64,000 nucleotides of DNA. It comes from Saltatorellus ferox. Lineage in GTDB: Bacteria > Planctomycetota > UBA1135 > GCA-002686595. Positions 38,145 through 46,964 of the stretch are shown in pieces. The stretch is from positions 7,507,524 to 7,571,523 of the forward strand of contig CP036434.1 in NCBI GenBank assembly GCA_007751475.1, read 5' to 3'. The notes beneath the pieces are model-generated. The model was not told where the DNA came from. It saw only the letters and a program-made list of their open reading frames with translations, and made no database searches. The position numbers were made by a program, and so were the translations under genes. Position 1 is the first letter of the stretch. The number at the start of each line of letters is the position of its first letter.

Positions 38145-38765
38145 CTACTGGCCAGCGCTCTCGGTCCAGGCGGGGATCACCTCGCCCTGCGTCTCCTTGC
38201 CCGGGAGGTTCTGTCCCCGGAGCGACGCGACGTAGGACGCCACGAGAACGATCTCGTTGGTGGAGAGGCGGTTGCCCCAGGCGGGCATCCCCGCCGCGAC
38301 GGAACCCTTCACCAGAAGGGTCGGGATGTCGTCGAGCTTCTTGATCAGAAGGTACGAGTCGTCGGTCAGGTTCGGGCCGGACACGCCGGTACCTCCCTTG
38401 CCGTGACAGGAGACGCAGTTCGTGTTGAAGATGCCCTCGCCCACGGTGAGCCACTTCGCCTTCTCGGGGTCGTTGAGGAACCCGTCGAGCGTGGCGTAAT
38501 CGGGCGTCAGGTTACCGATCGCGGCGAACTGCCGAAGCGTGTCGGCGGCCTTGTCGTTCTCGTACTCCAGGCGGGTGTTCACCCATTCCGGTCGCGCGAG
38601 ATTGATGAAGAGGTAGCCGCCAGAGAAGAGGATCGACAGGTAGAACAGCGTCGTCCACCAGCCGGGGAGCGGGTTGTCGTATTCCTGGATGCCGTCGTAG
38701 ACGTGCCCGGTGACGGGTGCGTTGCCGTCAGGGTCGAGGGCCGCTGGATTCTGTGCGTTGGACAT
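38145..38765 (-). CDS. ccoP: cbb3 oxidase cytochrome c subunit CcoP, single-heme form
   Basis: 206 residues: an N-terminal helix with the CcoP signature IQEYDNPLPGWWTTLFY, then one cytochrome c domain with Cys117-Val-Ser-Cys120-His121 and a distal Met in MPAWGNRLS. Standard CcoP has about 300 residues and two heme-c domains; here only one is present, and I see no trace of a second CxxCH in the reading frame. It is separated from ccoQ by 36 nt. Single-heme CcoP forms exist in several phyla, so this is probably a natural variant. Confidence 0.92.
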   Translation of the reverse strand: MSNAQNPAALDPDGNAPVTGHVYDGIQEYDNPLPGWWTTLFYLSILFSGGYLFINLARPEWVNTRLEYENDKAADTLRQFAAIGNLTPDYATLDGFLNDPEKAKWLTVGEGIFNTNCVSCHGKGGTGVSGPNLTDDSYLLIKKLDDIPTLLVKGSVAAGMPAWGNRLSTNEIVLVASYVASLRGQNLPGKETQGEVIPAWTESAGQ

Positions 38766-38801
38766 GTTGGAGATGGAGGGAGTGTGTGTGTTCTGGGAGG
38801 A

Positions 38802-38990
38802 TCAGGCCTGCCGATCGTCGACGGGACCTTCGTCGTCGCCCGTCAGCGGGATCCGAGACCAGTCGCTGACCTCACGGCGCGAGCGCGTGAGGATCCAGGC
38901 GCAGGTTCCGGCGAAGACAGCCACGAAGATCACGAGTCCGATGGTGGCGAAGTGGGTCAGGAGCCCGTTGCTGAGTACGTCACGGAGCAT
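38802..38990 (-). CDS. ccoQ: CcoQ-like small subunit of cbb3 oxidase
   Basis: 62 residues with one helix (LLTHFATIGLVIFVAVFAGTCAWIL) followed by a charged tail, as in CcoQ/FixQ. Its start overlaps the ccoNO stop. Assigned mainly from position and topology; sequence conservation of CcoQ is weak. Confidence 0.82.
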   Translation of the reverse strand: MLRDVLSNGLLTHFATIGLVIFVAVFAGTCAWILTRSRREVSDWSRIPLTGDDEGPVDDRQA

Positions 38991-41359
38991 CAGTGACCTC
39001 CCTCGTTGGACGTAGCGGCGCCAGAAGTGACGGCAGCGGTCTTCTTGTCCGTGGACGGCACGGCACCTTCGGCCTGGCCCACTTTCTTCTCCGTCTCGGG
39101 AGCCGGCTCTTTGAAGAGGTCCGTGCCCATTCGCTGGAGGTAGGCGATCAGGGCGATCGCCTGACGATCCCCCAGATCGATCACCTTGCCGCCCGGCGTC
39201 ACGTAGGGTGAATCGCCGTTCTGCGCGATGAACTCGGCGGCGAAAGTGGCTGCCTGTTCCTTGGCGTCCTCGATCGAGCTCTTCACCTCATCGTCGGAGT
39301 AGGGGACGCCGAGCGCCTGCATGGCCCGCATCCGCGCCGGGATGCCGGCGAAGTCGAGTGGCTTCTTCATGAGGTGCGCGTACACCGGCATGATGGACCC
39401 CGGCGAGACCTGCGACGGCTCCTCGAAGTGGAGGACGTGCCACTGGGTCGACTGCTTGCCACCCTCGCGTGCGAGGTCCGGTCCGATGCGGCGGCTGCCC
39501 CACTGGAACGGGTGGTCGTAGACGAACTCACCTGGCTTGCTGTACTCGCCGTAGCGCTTGGTTTCGGCCAGCATGGCACGGATCATCTGGCTGTGGCAGT
39601 TGTAGCAGCCTTCCTCGATGTAGATATCTCGGCCGCAAAGCTCGAGCGGGGTGTAGGGCTCGACCGTGGCGATCGTCGGCACGTTGGAGCGGATCACGAA
39701 CGTCGGGATGATCTCGAAGAGCGAGGCCGTGAGCACCGCGATCGTGGTCCAGACGGTGAAGCGCATGGGCTTGCGCTCCCAGCGACGGTGCCACCAGAAG
39801 GTGTTGAACACCTCCAGCTTCTTCGCGGACTCGAGCACGGCGACCAGGGTCGGCTCCGGCTTGATCTCCTCGGGGTAGCTTGCGGCGAGCGGCGGCGCCT
39901 CGTGAACCTCGACCTCGTACTCGGACGGACGGGCCGCCCACGTGCGATAGAGGTTGTAAGCGCCGATCAGCGCGCCGCCGAGGAACAGCAGTCCGCCGAT
40001 GGCGCGGATGATGTAGAAGGGAAGGATGCGGAGCGTGGTCTCGATGAACTCGGGGTAGGCCAGCTGGCCTTCCGGGGTCAGCGCGCGCCACATGAGGCCC
40101 TGGGTCACGCCCGCGACGTACATCGAGATGACGTAGAGCAAGATGCCGACCGTGGCGAGCCAGAAGTGAGTGGTCGCCAGCTTGATGCTGTAGAGCGGCG
40201 TCTGGAAGAGGCGCGGGGCCAGCCAGTACACGAGGCCAAAGGCCATGAACCCGTTCCAGCCGAGGGCACCGGAGTGCACGTGGCCGATGGTCCAGTCCGT
40301 GTAGTGGCTGAGCGAGTTGACCGCCTTGATCGAGAGCAGCGGGCCCTCGAAGGTGCTCATCCCGTAGAACGTGATCGCGACCACGAAGAACTTCAGCACC
40401 GGGTCGGTGGTCACCTTGTGCCACGCGCCGCGCAGCGTCAGGAGACCGTTGATCATCCCGCCCCAGCTCGGCATCCAGAGCATCAGCGAGAAGAGCATGC
40501 CGAGGGTCGAAGCCCACTCCGGCAGAGCGGTGTAGTGCAGGTGGTGCGGACCGGCCCAGATGTAGATGAAGACGAGCGACCAGAAGTGGATGATGGACAG
40601 CCGGTACGAGAAGACCGGACGACCCGCCGCTTTCGGCAGGAAGTAGTACATCAGGCCGAGGAACGGCGTGGTCAGGAAGAACGCGACCGCGTTGTGCCCG
40701 TACCACCACTGCATGAACGCGTCCTGCACACCGGCGTAGAGCGAGTAGCTCTTGAAGAGCCCGGCCGGCACGACGAGGTTGTTGAAGATGTGCAGGATCG
40801 CCACGGTCACGATCGTCGCGATGTAGAACCACAGCGCCACGTACATGTGGCGCTCGCGGCGCTTCACGAGGGTGCCGAAGAAGTTGATCGCGAAAGCCAC
40901 CCACACGATGGCGATGGCGATGTCGATCGGCCACTCGAGCTCGGCGTACTCACGGCTCTGGCTGATGCCGAGCGGCAGCGTGATGGCCGCCGACACGATG
41001 ATCGCCTGCCAGCCCCAGAAGTGGAATCTGGATAGAGCGCGCGAGAACATCGGCGTCTTGCAGAGCCGCGGCGTCGAGTAGTAGATGCCCGTGAAGATCG
41101 CGTTGCCCGCGAACGCGAAGATCGCCGCGTTCGTGTGAAGCGGACGGAGGCGTCCGAACGTCAGGAACTCCTGCCCGAAGCTGAGGCTCGGCCAGCGCAG
41201 CTGGAGCGCGATGTAGAGGCCCACGAGGAACGCGACCAGGGCCCAGCCGTACGTCGCGAAGAGGAAGAGGCGTACGATGGAGTCGTCGTACGAGAAGCGC
41301 TCGGTCGCGATCTTCGGGGCGGTTCCGCCCGAGGAGTCGATGCTTGCCTGACTTTGCAT
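38990..41359 (-). CDS. ccoNO: Fused CcoN-CcoO: cbb3 cytochrome oxidase catalytic subunit and monoheme cytochrome c subunit
   Basis: A 789-residue fusion. The N-terminal ~480 residues are the 12-helix heme-copper oxidase subunit I with the His ligands of hemes b and b3 and CuB (FGRLRPLHTNAAIFAFAGNA; WWYGHNAVAFFLTTPFLG; HFWSLVFIYIWAGPHHLHY; HVHSGALGWNGF). From about residue 535 it continues as CcoO with one heme-c motif, CYNCH near residue 586, and the Met ligand region SPGSIMPVYAHL. In most bacteria CcoN and CcoO are separate; fused forms occur in some Bacteroidetes and planctomycete lineages. It is the terminal, high-affinity O2 reductase of the operon. Confidence 0.96.
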   Translation of the reverse strand: MQSQASIDSSGGTAPKIATERFSYDDSIVRLFLFATYGWALVAFLVGLYIALQLRWPSLSFGQEFLTFGRLRPLHTNAAIFAFAGNAIFTGIYYSTPRLCKTPMFSRALSRFHFWGWQAIIVSAAITLPLGISQSREYAELEWPIDIAIAIVWVAFAINFFGTLVKRRERHMYVALWFYIATIVTVAILHIFNNLVVPAGLFKSYSLYAGVQDAFMQWWYGHNAVAFFLTTPFLGLMYYFLPKAAGRPVFSYRLSIIHFWSLVFIYIWAGPHHLHYTALPEWASTLGMLFSLMLWMPSWGGMINGLLTLRGAWHKVTTDPVLKFFVVAITFYGMSTFEGPLLSIKAVNSLSHYTDWTIGHVHSGALGWNGFMAFGLVYWLAPRLFQTPLYSIKLATTHFWLATVGILLYVISMYVAGVTQGLMWRALTPEGQLAYPEFIETTLRILPFYIIRAIGGLLFLGGALIGAYNLYRTWAARPSEYEVEVHEAPPLAASYPEEIKPEPTLVAVLESAKKLEVFNTFWWHRRWERKPMRFTVWTTIAVLTASLFEIIPTFVIRSNVPTIATVEPYTPLELCGRDIYIEEGCYNCHSQMIRAMLAETKRYGEYSKPGEFVYDHPFQWGSRRIGPDLAREGGKQSTQWHVLHFEEPSQVSPGSIMPVYAHLMKKPLDFAGIPARMRAMQALGVPYSDDEVKSSIEDAKEQAATFAAEFIAQNGDSPYVTPGGKVIDLGDRQAIALIAYLQRMGTDLFKEPAPETEKKVGQAEGAVPSTDKKTAAVTSGAATSNEGGH

Positions 41360-41468
41360 GTTCGTTGAAGGGAGCGGCTGGGGGCCAGCTCCTAGGAAGG
41401 GTCAAACGTGGTTAGGGTCGTGTGGTCGGTTGAGCTGGCGCGGAGGCGTCGGCTCCTGTTCGGGAATT

Positions 41469-41951
41469 TCAGGCGGCGCCGGAGGGCTTGCTCTCGTCGG
41501 CCGCGGCGGCTTTCTGCGCCAGCGCCACGAACTCGCAGAGTGGCGTCGGCTGGCCCTCACCGCGGGTGACGTCGCTGACCTTGGTGCGGCCGAGAAGACG
41601 CTGCTCCTCCAGGATCACGCGGTTCAGCAGGCTATGGAGCGGGCAGAGCTTGGTCCCGTGGCTCGCGAGGCTCAGGGGGCAGCGGTCGATCGGCTGGATC
41701 GGGTCGACCTCGTTGACGACGTCGAGCAGCGTGATCTCCGCGCTCTCCTTCGCCAGGGTGTAGCCCCCGCCGATCCCACGCTGGGCGTGGATCAAGCCAC
41801 CGCGGACGAGCGGCTGGAACACCTTGGGCAGATAGCTCGATGGGACCTGGGTCGCCTGGGCGATCTGGGTCTTCGTCTGGGGCTCGTTCGGGTGCTGGGC
41901 GAGCCACACGACGGCCCGGAGGGCGTACTCGGCTGTTTGTGTCAGTGCCAT
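41469..41951 (-). CDS. Rrf2-family transcriptional regulator
   Basis: 160 residues. Winged helix at the N-terminus (TQTAEYALRAVVWLAQHP, TQIAQATQVPSSYLPKVFQPL) and the Rrf2 wing QRGIGGGYTLAK. Three cysteines (Cys91, Cys103, Cys139) could ligate an Fe-S cluster as in NsrR/IscR; the first two lie in RCPLSLASHGTKLCPLH. Its gene stands 109 nt upstream of the ccoNO start and is transcribed in the same direction, so an O2-, NO- or Fe-S-dependent control of the cbb3 operon is likely. The protein may bind the inverted repeat at 42028. Confidence 0.92.
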   Translation of the reverse strand: MALTQTAEYALRAVVWLAQHPNEPQTKTQIAQATQVPSSYLPKVFQPLVRGGLIHAQRGIGGGYTLAKESAEITLLDVVNEVDPIQPIDRCPLSLASHGTKLCPLHSLLNRVILEEQRLLGRTKVSDVTRGEGQPTPLCEFVALAQKAAAADESKPSGAA

Positions 41952-42027
41952 GGGTGATATCGGTCACTCCTGCGTTGCCTTCGGGGAAGGCGCCCGGCGG
42001 GCCCGCCGAGTTCGGGAGTTCAAGACC

Positions 42028-42046
42028 TCGATATCCACAATATCGA
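42028..42046. promoter_or_regulatory. Inverted repeat, candidate Rrf2-family operator
   Basis: TCGATAT-ccaca-ATATCGA, a perfect 7-bp inverted repeat with a 5-nt spacer, AT-rich against GC-rich surroundings. It lies 77-95 nt upstream of the Rrf2 start codon. The position and symmetry suit a dimeric regulator site such as the Rrf2 protein's own; binding is inferred. A second small palindrome, CTTGA-cc-TCAAG, lies at 42083-42094. Confidence 0.5.
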
Positions 42047-42189
42047 CAAGCACCCCTTCGGCATAGAGGAGTTCCGCATCTTCTTGACCTCAAGTGACGC
42101 CATGCGGCCCTAAATCATTCACGCGAAGCCGCTTATGTCCCCGTAGAAATTTGGCCCGGGAGAAGAACAGTGTTATCTCCCGAGCCAAG

Positions 42190-42216
42190 AAAAAGGCTCC
42201 GGAGCAGGCCCGGAGC
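42190..42216 (-). terminator. Rho-independent terminator, minus strand
   Basis: On the minus strand GCTCCGG-gcctgct-CCGGAGC is followed by CTTTTTC, a 7-bp GC stem with T-run. It would end transcripts from the small lipoprotein gene at 42395-42619 before the Rrf2/cco region. Another long imperfect hairpin at 42153-42186 lies just after it. Confidence 0.7.
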
Positions 42217-42232
42217 GGGGACATCGCGCTCT

Positions 42233-42398
42233 TAGGAGTCTGCGCCACAGAATGCGGTTTCGCGAGTGCCGTCAGGATTCGCGCTCGGAAGGCGCGCCGG
42301 ACCCCCCATGGTTTGATGCCATTGGGGTTTGGCGCAACGCCGCGAGCGCGGATCCTGGCGGTGCTCGCGGAATCGCATTCTGTGGCGCAGACTCCTAG
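42233..42398. repeat. Palindromic dispersed repeat, copy A
   Basis: A 166-nt element with 34-nt inverted ends, 42233-42266 and 42364-42397, matching at all but about two positions (TAGGAGTCTGCGCCACAGAA at the left outer end). Its inner part and right arm reappear at 63170-63280. Its right end supplies the stop codon of the lipoprotein gene at 42395. Nature (REP/BIME-like or miniature element) unknown; no transposase is near. Confidence 0.8.
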
Positions 42399-42619
42399 CT
42401 GCGGTCGCGGACCCAGTCGCGAACCGCGTACTCGGACCTGTCGAGATGAACGCGCCGGGGCAGCTTTGCGACTTCGGGAGCCGTTTCCAGGGCGGATGCG
42501 GGGGCCTCCACCACGGGCGCGGCCAGTACGGGGGAGGGGTGAATCGAACGGGAGGAACCGGCGTCTGTCGACTGACAGGCGCCACAGATCAGCGCGAGGC
42601 TCAGAAGAGTGACCTTCAT
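42395..42619 (-). CDS. Small secreted or lipoprotein-like protein
   Basis: 74 residues: a signal-like N-terminus (MKVTLLSLALICGACQST) with Cys15 after an imperfect lipobox, then a Pro/Ala-rich stretch (PVLAAPVVEAPASALETAP) and a basic end (HLDRSEYAVRDWVRDRS). No family recognised. The stop codon is formed by the outer end of the palindromic repeat, so the present C-terminus may have been set by insertion of that element. Terminator at 42190-42216 on the same strand. Confidence 0.6.
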   Translation of the reverse strand: MKVTLLSLALICGACQSTDAGSSRSIHPSPVLAAPVVEAPASALETAPEVAKLPRRVHLDRSEYAVRDWVRDRS

Positions 42620-42777
42620 GCTGAAACCCTATCCCATCCTCGCCGGGACGGCGGATTGACCGATTGACTTAAGAACAAACCCTCAGCTCACCGATGGCAC
42701 ACCCCTACGCCGCTCGTAGTGCACGCCCGCCATGAGGCGGCCCTTCGCTCCCGTTCACCAGTTCCCCCTGGCCGCCG

Positions 42778-43941
42778 ATGACTTGTTCGACCCCCACGAG
42801 ACGCCCCGCGCTGCTCGCCCTGATCGCCGGTCTCGGCGGCACCTCCGCTCTGGGGGCAGCTCCGGCCGCCCTCGCTCCAGCACCGCAGGAGGAGTCCTGG
42901 AAGCTGTTCGACAGCCTCCTGGGCGACACCGGCATCGACGTTGGCGGCTGGATCCAGCTCGGCTACCACACCGAGTCCAACGATCTCTTCAACACCGACC
43001 CGGACCGGCTGAACCTCCAGCAGGCGTGGGTCTTCGCCGAGAAGGTCGCCGCCGCTGACGCGGGCGAGGTCGGCTTCGGCTTCCGCTTCGACGCGATGTA
43101 CGGCACGGACGCCGGCGATACGGTGGCGTTTGGCAACGGCGTCAGCTCGAGCGGCGATGGTCAGGGCTGGGACGCCGGCTCGAACTTCGTCACGGGCGAC
43201 GGCTACGGCTGGGCTCTGCCCCAGGCCTACGTCGAAGCCGCGAGCGGCGACTGATCCGTCAAGGCGGGCCACTTCTACACGCTGATCGGCTACGAGGTCG
43301 TCGGCGCGCCCGGCAACTTCTTCTACAGCCACGCCATCACGATGTACAACAGCGAGCCGTTCACGCACACGGGCGTGCTCGCGAGCTACGCGGCCAGCGA
43401 GGACACGACGTGGTACGGCGGCTGGACGCTCGGCTGGGACACCGGCTTCGAGCAGTTCGGCGAGGGCAGCAACTTCCTCGGCGGCGTTTCGACCACCGTC
43501 AACGAGGACGTCACCCTCGCCTACATGACCACGCTGGGCGACTTCGGCGCCCGGGGCTCGGACGGCTTCATGCAGTCGCTGATCTTCGACGTGGCCCTCG
43601 GCGACGCGCTCAACTATGTCGTGCAGTCGGACCTCCTGCACGTCGGGAGCACGGGCGAGGACACGATCGGGCTCAACCAGTACCTCTTCTACACGCTCGA
43701 CGATCGGACGACGCTCGGCGCGCGCTTCGAGTGGTGGAAGGCCGACGCCATCACTGGCTACGCTCCCCACGGAGGCAGCGCCCCCACCAGCGGCGCGACC
43801 TCGCACTACGAGGCGACGTTTGGCGCGAACCACCTTCTATCGCCCAACCTGATGGTGCGTCCGGAGTTCCGCTACGACTGGTCGGAGGGCGCGGACTACC
43901 ACCGTGGAATCCTGGGCATCGACCTCGTCGCGACGTTCTGA
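42778..43941 (+). pseudogene. BBP2-like outer-membrane porin interrupted by an in-frame TGA
   Basis: The frame codes for a 387-codon beta-barrel porin of the putative porin-2 (BBP2/OmpL-like) type: signal peptide, GGWIQLGYHTESND, then after the break KAGHFYTLIGYEVVGAPG, NFFYSHAITMYNSEPFTHTG and a C-terminal Phe (GIDLVATF). Codon 159 (43252-43254) is TGA in ASGD-stop-SVKAGHFYT with full homology-like continuity on both sides and no frameshift. The position normally bears a bulky residue (Trp or Leu), so TGG to TGA is a simple explanation. No cysteine partner and no SECIS-like hairpin are visible, unlike the three selenoproteins here. It may be a recent nonsense change, a sequencing error or readthrough. 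Confidence 0.7.
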
Positions 43942-43965
43942 CCGCGACGAATCCCAGGAGCGGGT

Positions 43966-44217
43966 TCACTCCACCTTCAGGATGTTGCAGGTCCGGGTCT
44001 TCTCGTCGAACCAGACCTCGGCCTTGCCGCGCTCCAGCAGCTCGAGCACCTGGGCGACCTTGCGGTCGCCCTCGGTGTGCTCGGTGCCGTCGCGCGTGAC
44101 GAACTCCTCGACGATGGCGTGGAGAGCGTCATCGGAGAGCTGATCGAGGGGGATGTGAACGCCGGAAGGCGGTTCTTCGCTGGGTCTCACCATGGGGATC
44201 GCGGTCGCACTGACCAC
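43966..44217 (-). CDS. UPF0270 (YheU-like) protein
   Basis: 83 residues. VHIPLDQLSDDALHAIVEEFVTRDGTEH matches the UPF0270/YheU core (I-P-x-x-x-L-S-x-x-x-L), followed by KVAQVLELLERGKAEVWFD. Small soluble protein of unknown function. The first ~15 residues before the domain may be longer than real; a second ATG at residue 9 is possible. It lies 10 nt downstream of the DsbD-like selenoprotein gene's stop and may be co-transcribed. Confidence 0.85.
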   Translation of the reverse strand: MVSATAIPMVRPSEEPPSGVHIPLDQLSDDALHAIVEEFVTRDGTEHTEGDRKVAQVLELLERGKAEVWFDEKTRTCNILKVE

Positions 44218-44227
44218 CCGGATGGGT

Positions 44228-46738
44228 TCACTGTAGCTCGGTGATGACGTACTCGAGGAAGTCCACGAACTTCTGCGACTGGCCAGGGAGAACTGCCCCT
44301 TCGAAGCGGCCCACCTCCTTTTCGGTTTGGGGATCCATGGCGACGTAGATGGGCTGAGCTGGTGACTTCGCCACGGTTTCGATCAAGCCCGCAATTCGCG
44401 CGTTGAGAACGGGGTCCTTGGTGTCGGAGTGCAGACGCGCCTCGACGAACTGACCCTTGAGCGGACGAACTTCGGGAAGTGGAAAGATGGAGACCTCCAT
44501 CTGGCGGCAGTTCTGTCATGTGTGCGCCGTGAAGTTCGCGATCAAGTCCAACCCCTGGGAGAGCGCGAACTCCCGAGCGAGATCGTAGTCGTCGACCACG
44601 ACGTAGGAGCCCGCTTCCATCTTCACCCCGTCGGGGAGCGCGGAAGCGCTGCCGCCGCCTTGCGTGTGGGTTTCCACCAGGCCACGTGAGTAGGTGGGTG
44701 GCGGCGCCATCGCGCTCATGATCAGGCCGTCCAGCTGATAGCCCATCGCTCCCATCACGCAGTAGAAGCCACCCGAAACGGTGACGATCGCGGCCATGAG
44801 CCGTCCAGGTCCGATCTCACCGTCCGGGCATTCTCCCTTGAGATTGACGCGACCGAGCAGGTAGTAGCCCGCCACGAAGGCGATCGCCGCCCAGAGCATC
44901 AGGAACACCTCGCGCGGGAGCACCATCAGGTGCAGCGCGATATCGGCGTTGGAGAAGAACTTGAGCGAAGCCGCGAGTTCGACGAAGCCCATGAACACCT
45001 TGAGGGTGTTCATCCAGGCTCCAGCGGAAGGCATCGCGCTCATGCGACCCGGCAGTAGCGCGAGGACGACGAAGGGCGTCGCCATCGTGAGTCCGAAGGC
45101 CCCCATGCCGAGGGCCACGCGCATGACACCACCGGTCGCCGCTCCGCCAGCGATGAGCGAGCCGACGAACGGACCGGTGCACGTGAAGCTCGTGACAACG
45201 AGCGTCAACCCCATGAGGAACACGCCCAGATAGCCGCCTTTCTTGCTGGCGTTCCCGGCGAACTTCATCATGAATCCGGGCGGACGAAGATCGATCATCC
45301 CGAAGAGGGAGAGCGCGAACACCACGAAGATCACGCCGATGATCACGTTGGTGATCCAGCTGGCCGCCACGTCGACCATCACGGGCCCCAGAGCTGCCCC
45401 CAGTATCACGAAGATCGCAACGATGCCCGCGCCGTAGGCGAGCGCCAGCGGCAAGACCTTCCCACCACGGTCGTCGGCCTGCTTCGTGAAGTACGAGATC
45501 GTGATCGGGATCATCGGATACGTACAGGGCATCAGGAGCGTGAAGAGCCCCGCCCCGATCGCCAGCAGGATGAAGCCCCACAGACTGTCGCTCGTCGTGT
45601 CCTGACCGAACTGTTTCGGCGCCTCCGTGGACGTGGCGCTCGCATCGGCCGCGTCAGCACCCGACTCCTCTGGCCGCGTCCATTCCGCGAACGCCGCCGC
45701 GTACATCGCTGGCTCACCCTCGCCTTCCACCTCGGGGGTCATGTTCACGAACACGCAGCTCGCGTCATCGCACGACTGCCCGTCCACGTGGATCACGATC
45801 GACTCGGGATCGAACTCGTCGTACGCCTCACCCTGGACGCCGAAGTAGAACGTTTCCTTGTAGGCCCAGACCCAGCCGTCGTCCGCCCCTTCGATCTGCA
45901 CGTAGCGGAAGGGCTCGGGGAAGTGCACGGGTTCCCAGTCGACGTTCCCGCCCTCGACCGTGATCGTGGTCGGGAGCGCGACACCGGGCCCCTTGTCCTT
46001 CTCCTCCGGACCGCCGTACATGTGCCAGTGCTCCGGCGTCGCCACCTGGATGACCAGCTCGACGCGGTCGTCCTCCAGGCTGCGGGCGAACGCCCGCGAC
46101 ATGGCCTTGGCATCGTCCGCGAAGAACGGCTTCCAGACCGGAGCGGCCGCGGCGGTGCTCACCTCCTCACTGACCTGAACCTCCGACGGCGCGAGCGCCT
46201 CCTCGCCCACGAGGAGCGCCGGCGGGAAACCTGCCCAGATCGCATCGGTCCCCTCGCTCCGGAACGTCAGGCTCTCCGACCAAGGCACGCAGACCGACTT
46301 GTCGCAGACCTGCCCGACGATCTCGGCGGTGACGTCCGAGGCCTCGAAGTCGGCGCCGACACCGGGGGCCGCTGCGTAGAGCACGGTCGCCTTGTCGAAG
46401 ATCTTCGACGTCCAGTCGATGCTCTCGTCGTACTTGACCTTCGGCTCGGGAAACCAGACCGGCGTCCAGACCGCGCCGTCGATCTCGCCCATCGTGACCT
46501 GGGTCGGCTGACCGCCCACCTCGCCCGGGCCGTCGTCGTAGAACCAGCAGCCGAAATCCGGCGTGACCTGGATCGCGACGAGCAGATCCTCGCCCTGGAC
46601 CTTGGCGAAGAGCTTGGAGCTGGCCGTCTGACCGAGAACGGGTCGGGCAGCGCCCAAAAGGACGGCCAGGCAGAGACTCGAAAGCGCGAGGACGCGCGCG
46701 AGTCGTGGAACGATGTGATTCAAGGTCGGGCGATTCAT
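44228..46738 (-). CDS. DsbD-like thiol:disulfide interchange selenoprotein (Sec741)
   Basis: 836 residues including selenocysteine at codon 741 (TGA at 44516-44518). Signal peptide, then two DsbD-alpha/DsbC-like periplasmic domains, each with a Cys pair (GQVCDKSVCVPW; GQSCDDASCVFVN). About eight helices follow with the DsbD-beta cysteines in LLMPCTYPMIPIT and SFTCTGPFVG. The C-terminal thioredoxin-like domain reads ANFTAHT-U-QNCRQME, where family members have C-x-x-C-K/R-x-M/x-E; downstream IYVAMDPQTEKEVGRFEG completes the fold. So the first cysteine is replaced by Sec. A standard caller would break this into a 740-residue protein and a 90-residue orphan. Function: moves reducing power from cytoplasmic thioredoxin to the periplasm. 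A clear SECIS-like hairpin lies just downstream of the TGA. Confidence 0.9.
44485..44502 (-). promoter_or_regulatory. Bacterial SECIS-like hairpin in the DsbD-like gene
   Basis: On the mRNA, AGAUGGA-GGUC-UCCAUCU is a perfect 7-bp stem with a GGUC loop. The loop starts 20 nt after the UGA. Bacterial SECIS elements lie in the coding region, with an apical loop carrying G/U about 16-37 nt after UGA. Confidence 0.85.
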
Positions 46739-46964
46739 GGGCTTCGGGGCGGGTCAGGCTACCGCCATGGCCGTACGCGGGGCGACCAGATCCGGGAGTT
46801 CACCGCTCCACTTATTGCAGAGGCCTTTCATCCTGAACCCGCGTCCATGGCCCGCCCCTACAATGGAGCCTTGGGAATCCCGCCCACTCCGCCGACATTA
46901 GGATGAGGGAAGGAACCTGGCGGGCCCTGGCCAGCCCCTCCCCCCCCAAGCGCTCCCACTCACC

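Noticed and set aside
36068..38344. 758-residue plus-strand frame across ccoG and ccoH; likewise 994 residues over nrdJ
   Set aside because: Both are shadows of clearly recognised genes on the other strand.
42153..42186. 11-bp imperfect hairpin next to the Rrf2 promoter
   Set aside because: It lacks a T-run on the plus strand and has a mismatch; the better terminator is at 42190-42216, so it is mentioned only as structure.
43252..43320. SECIS element for the porin TGA
   Set aside because: No stem with a G/U loop was seen in the ~60 nt after the TGA, and the site is not a redox position.
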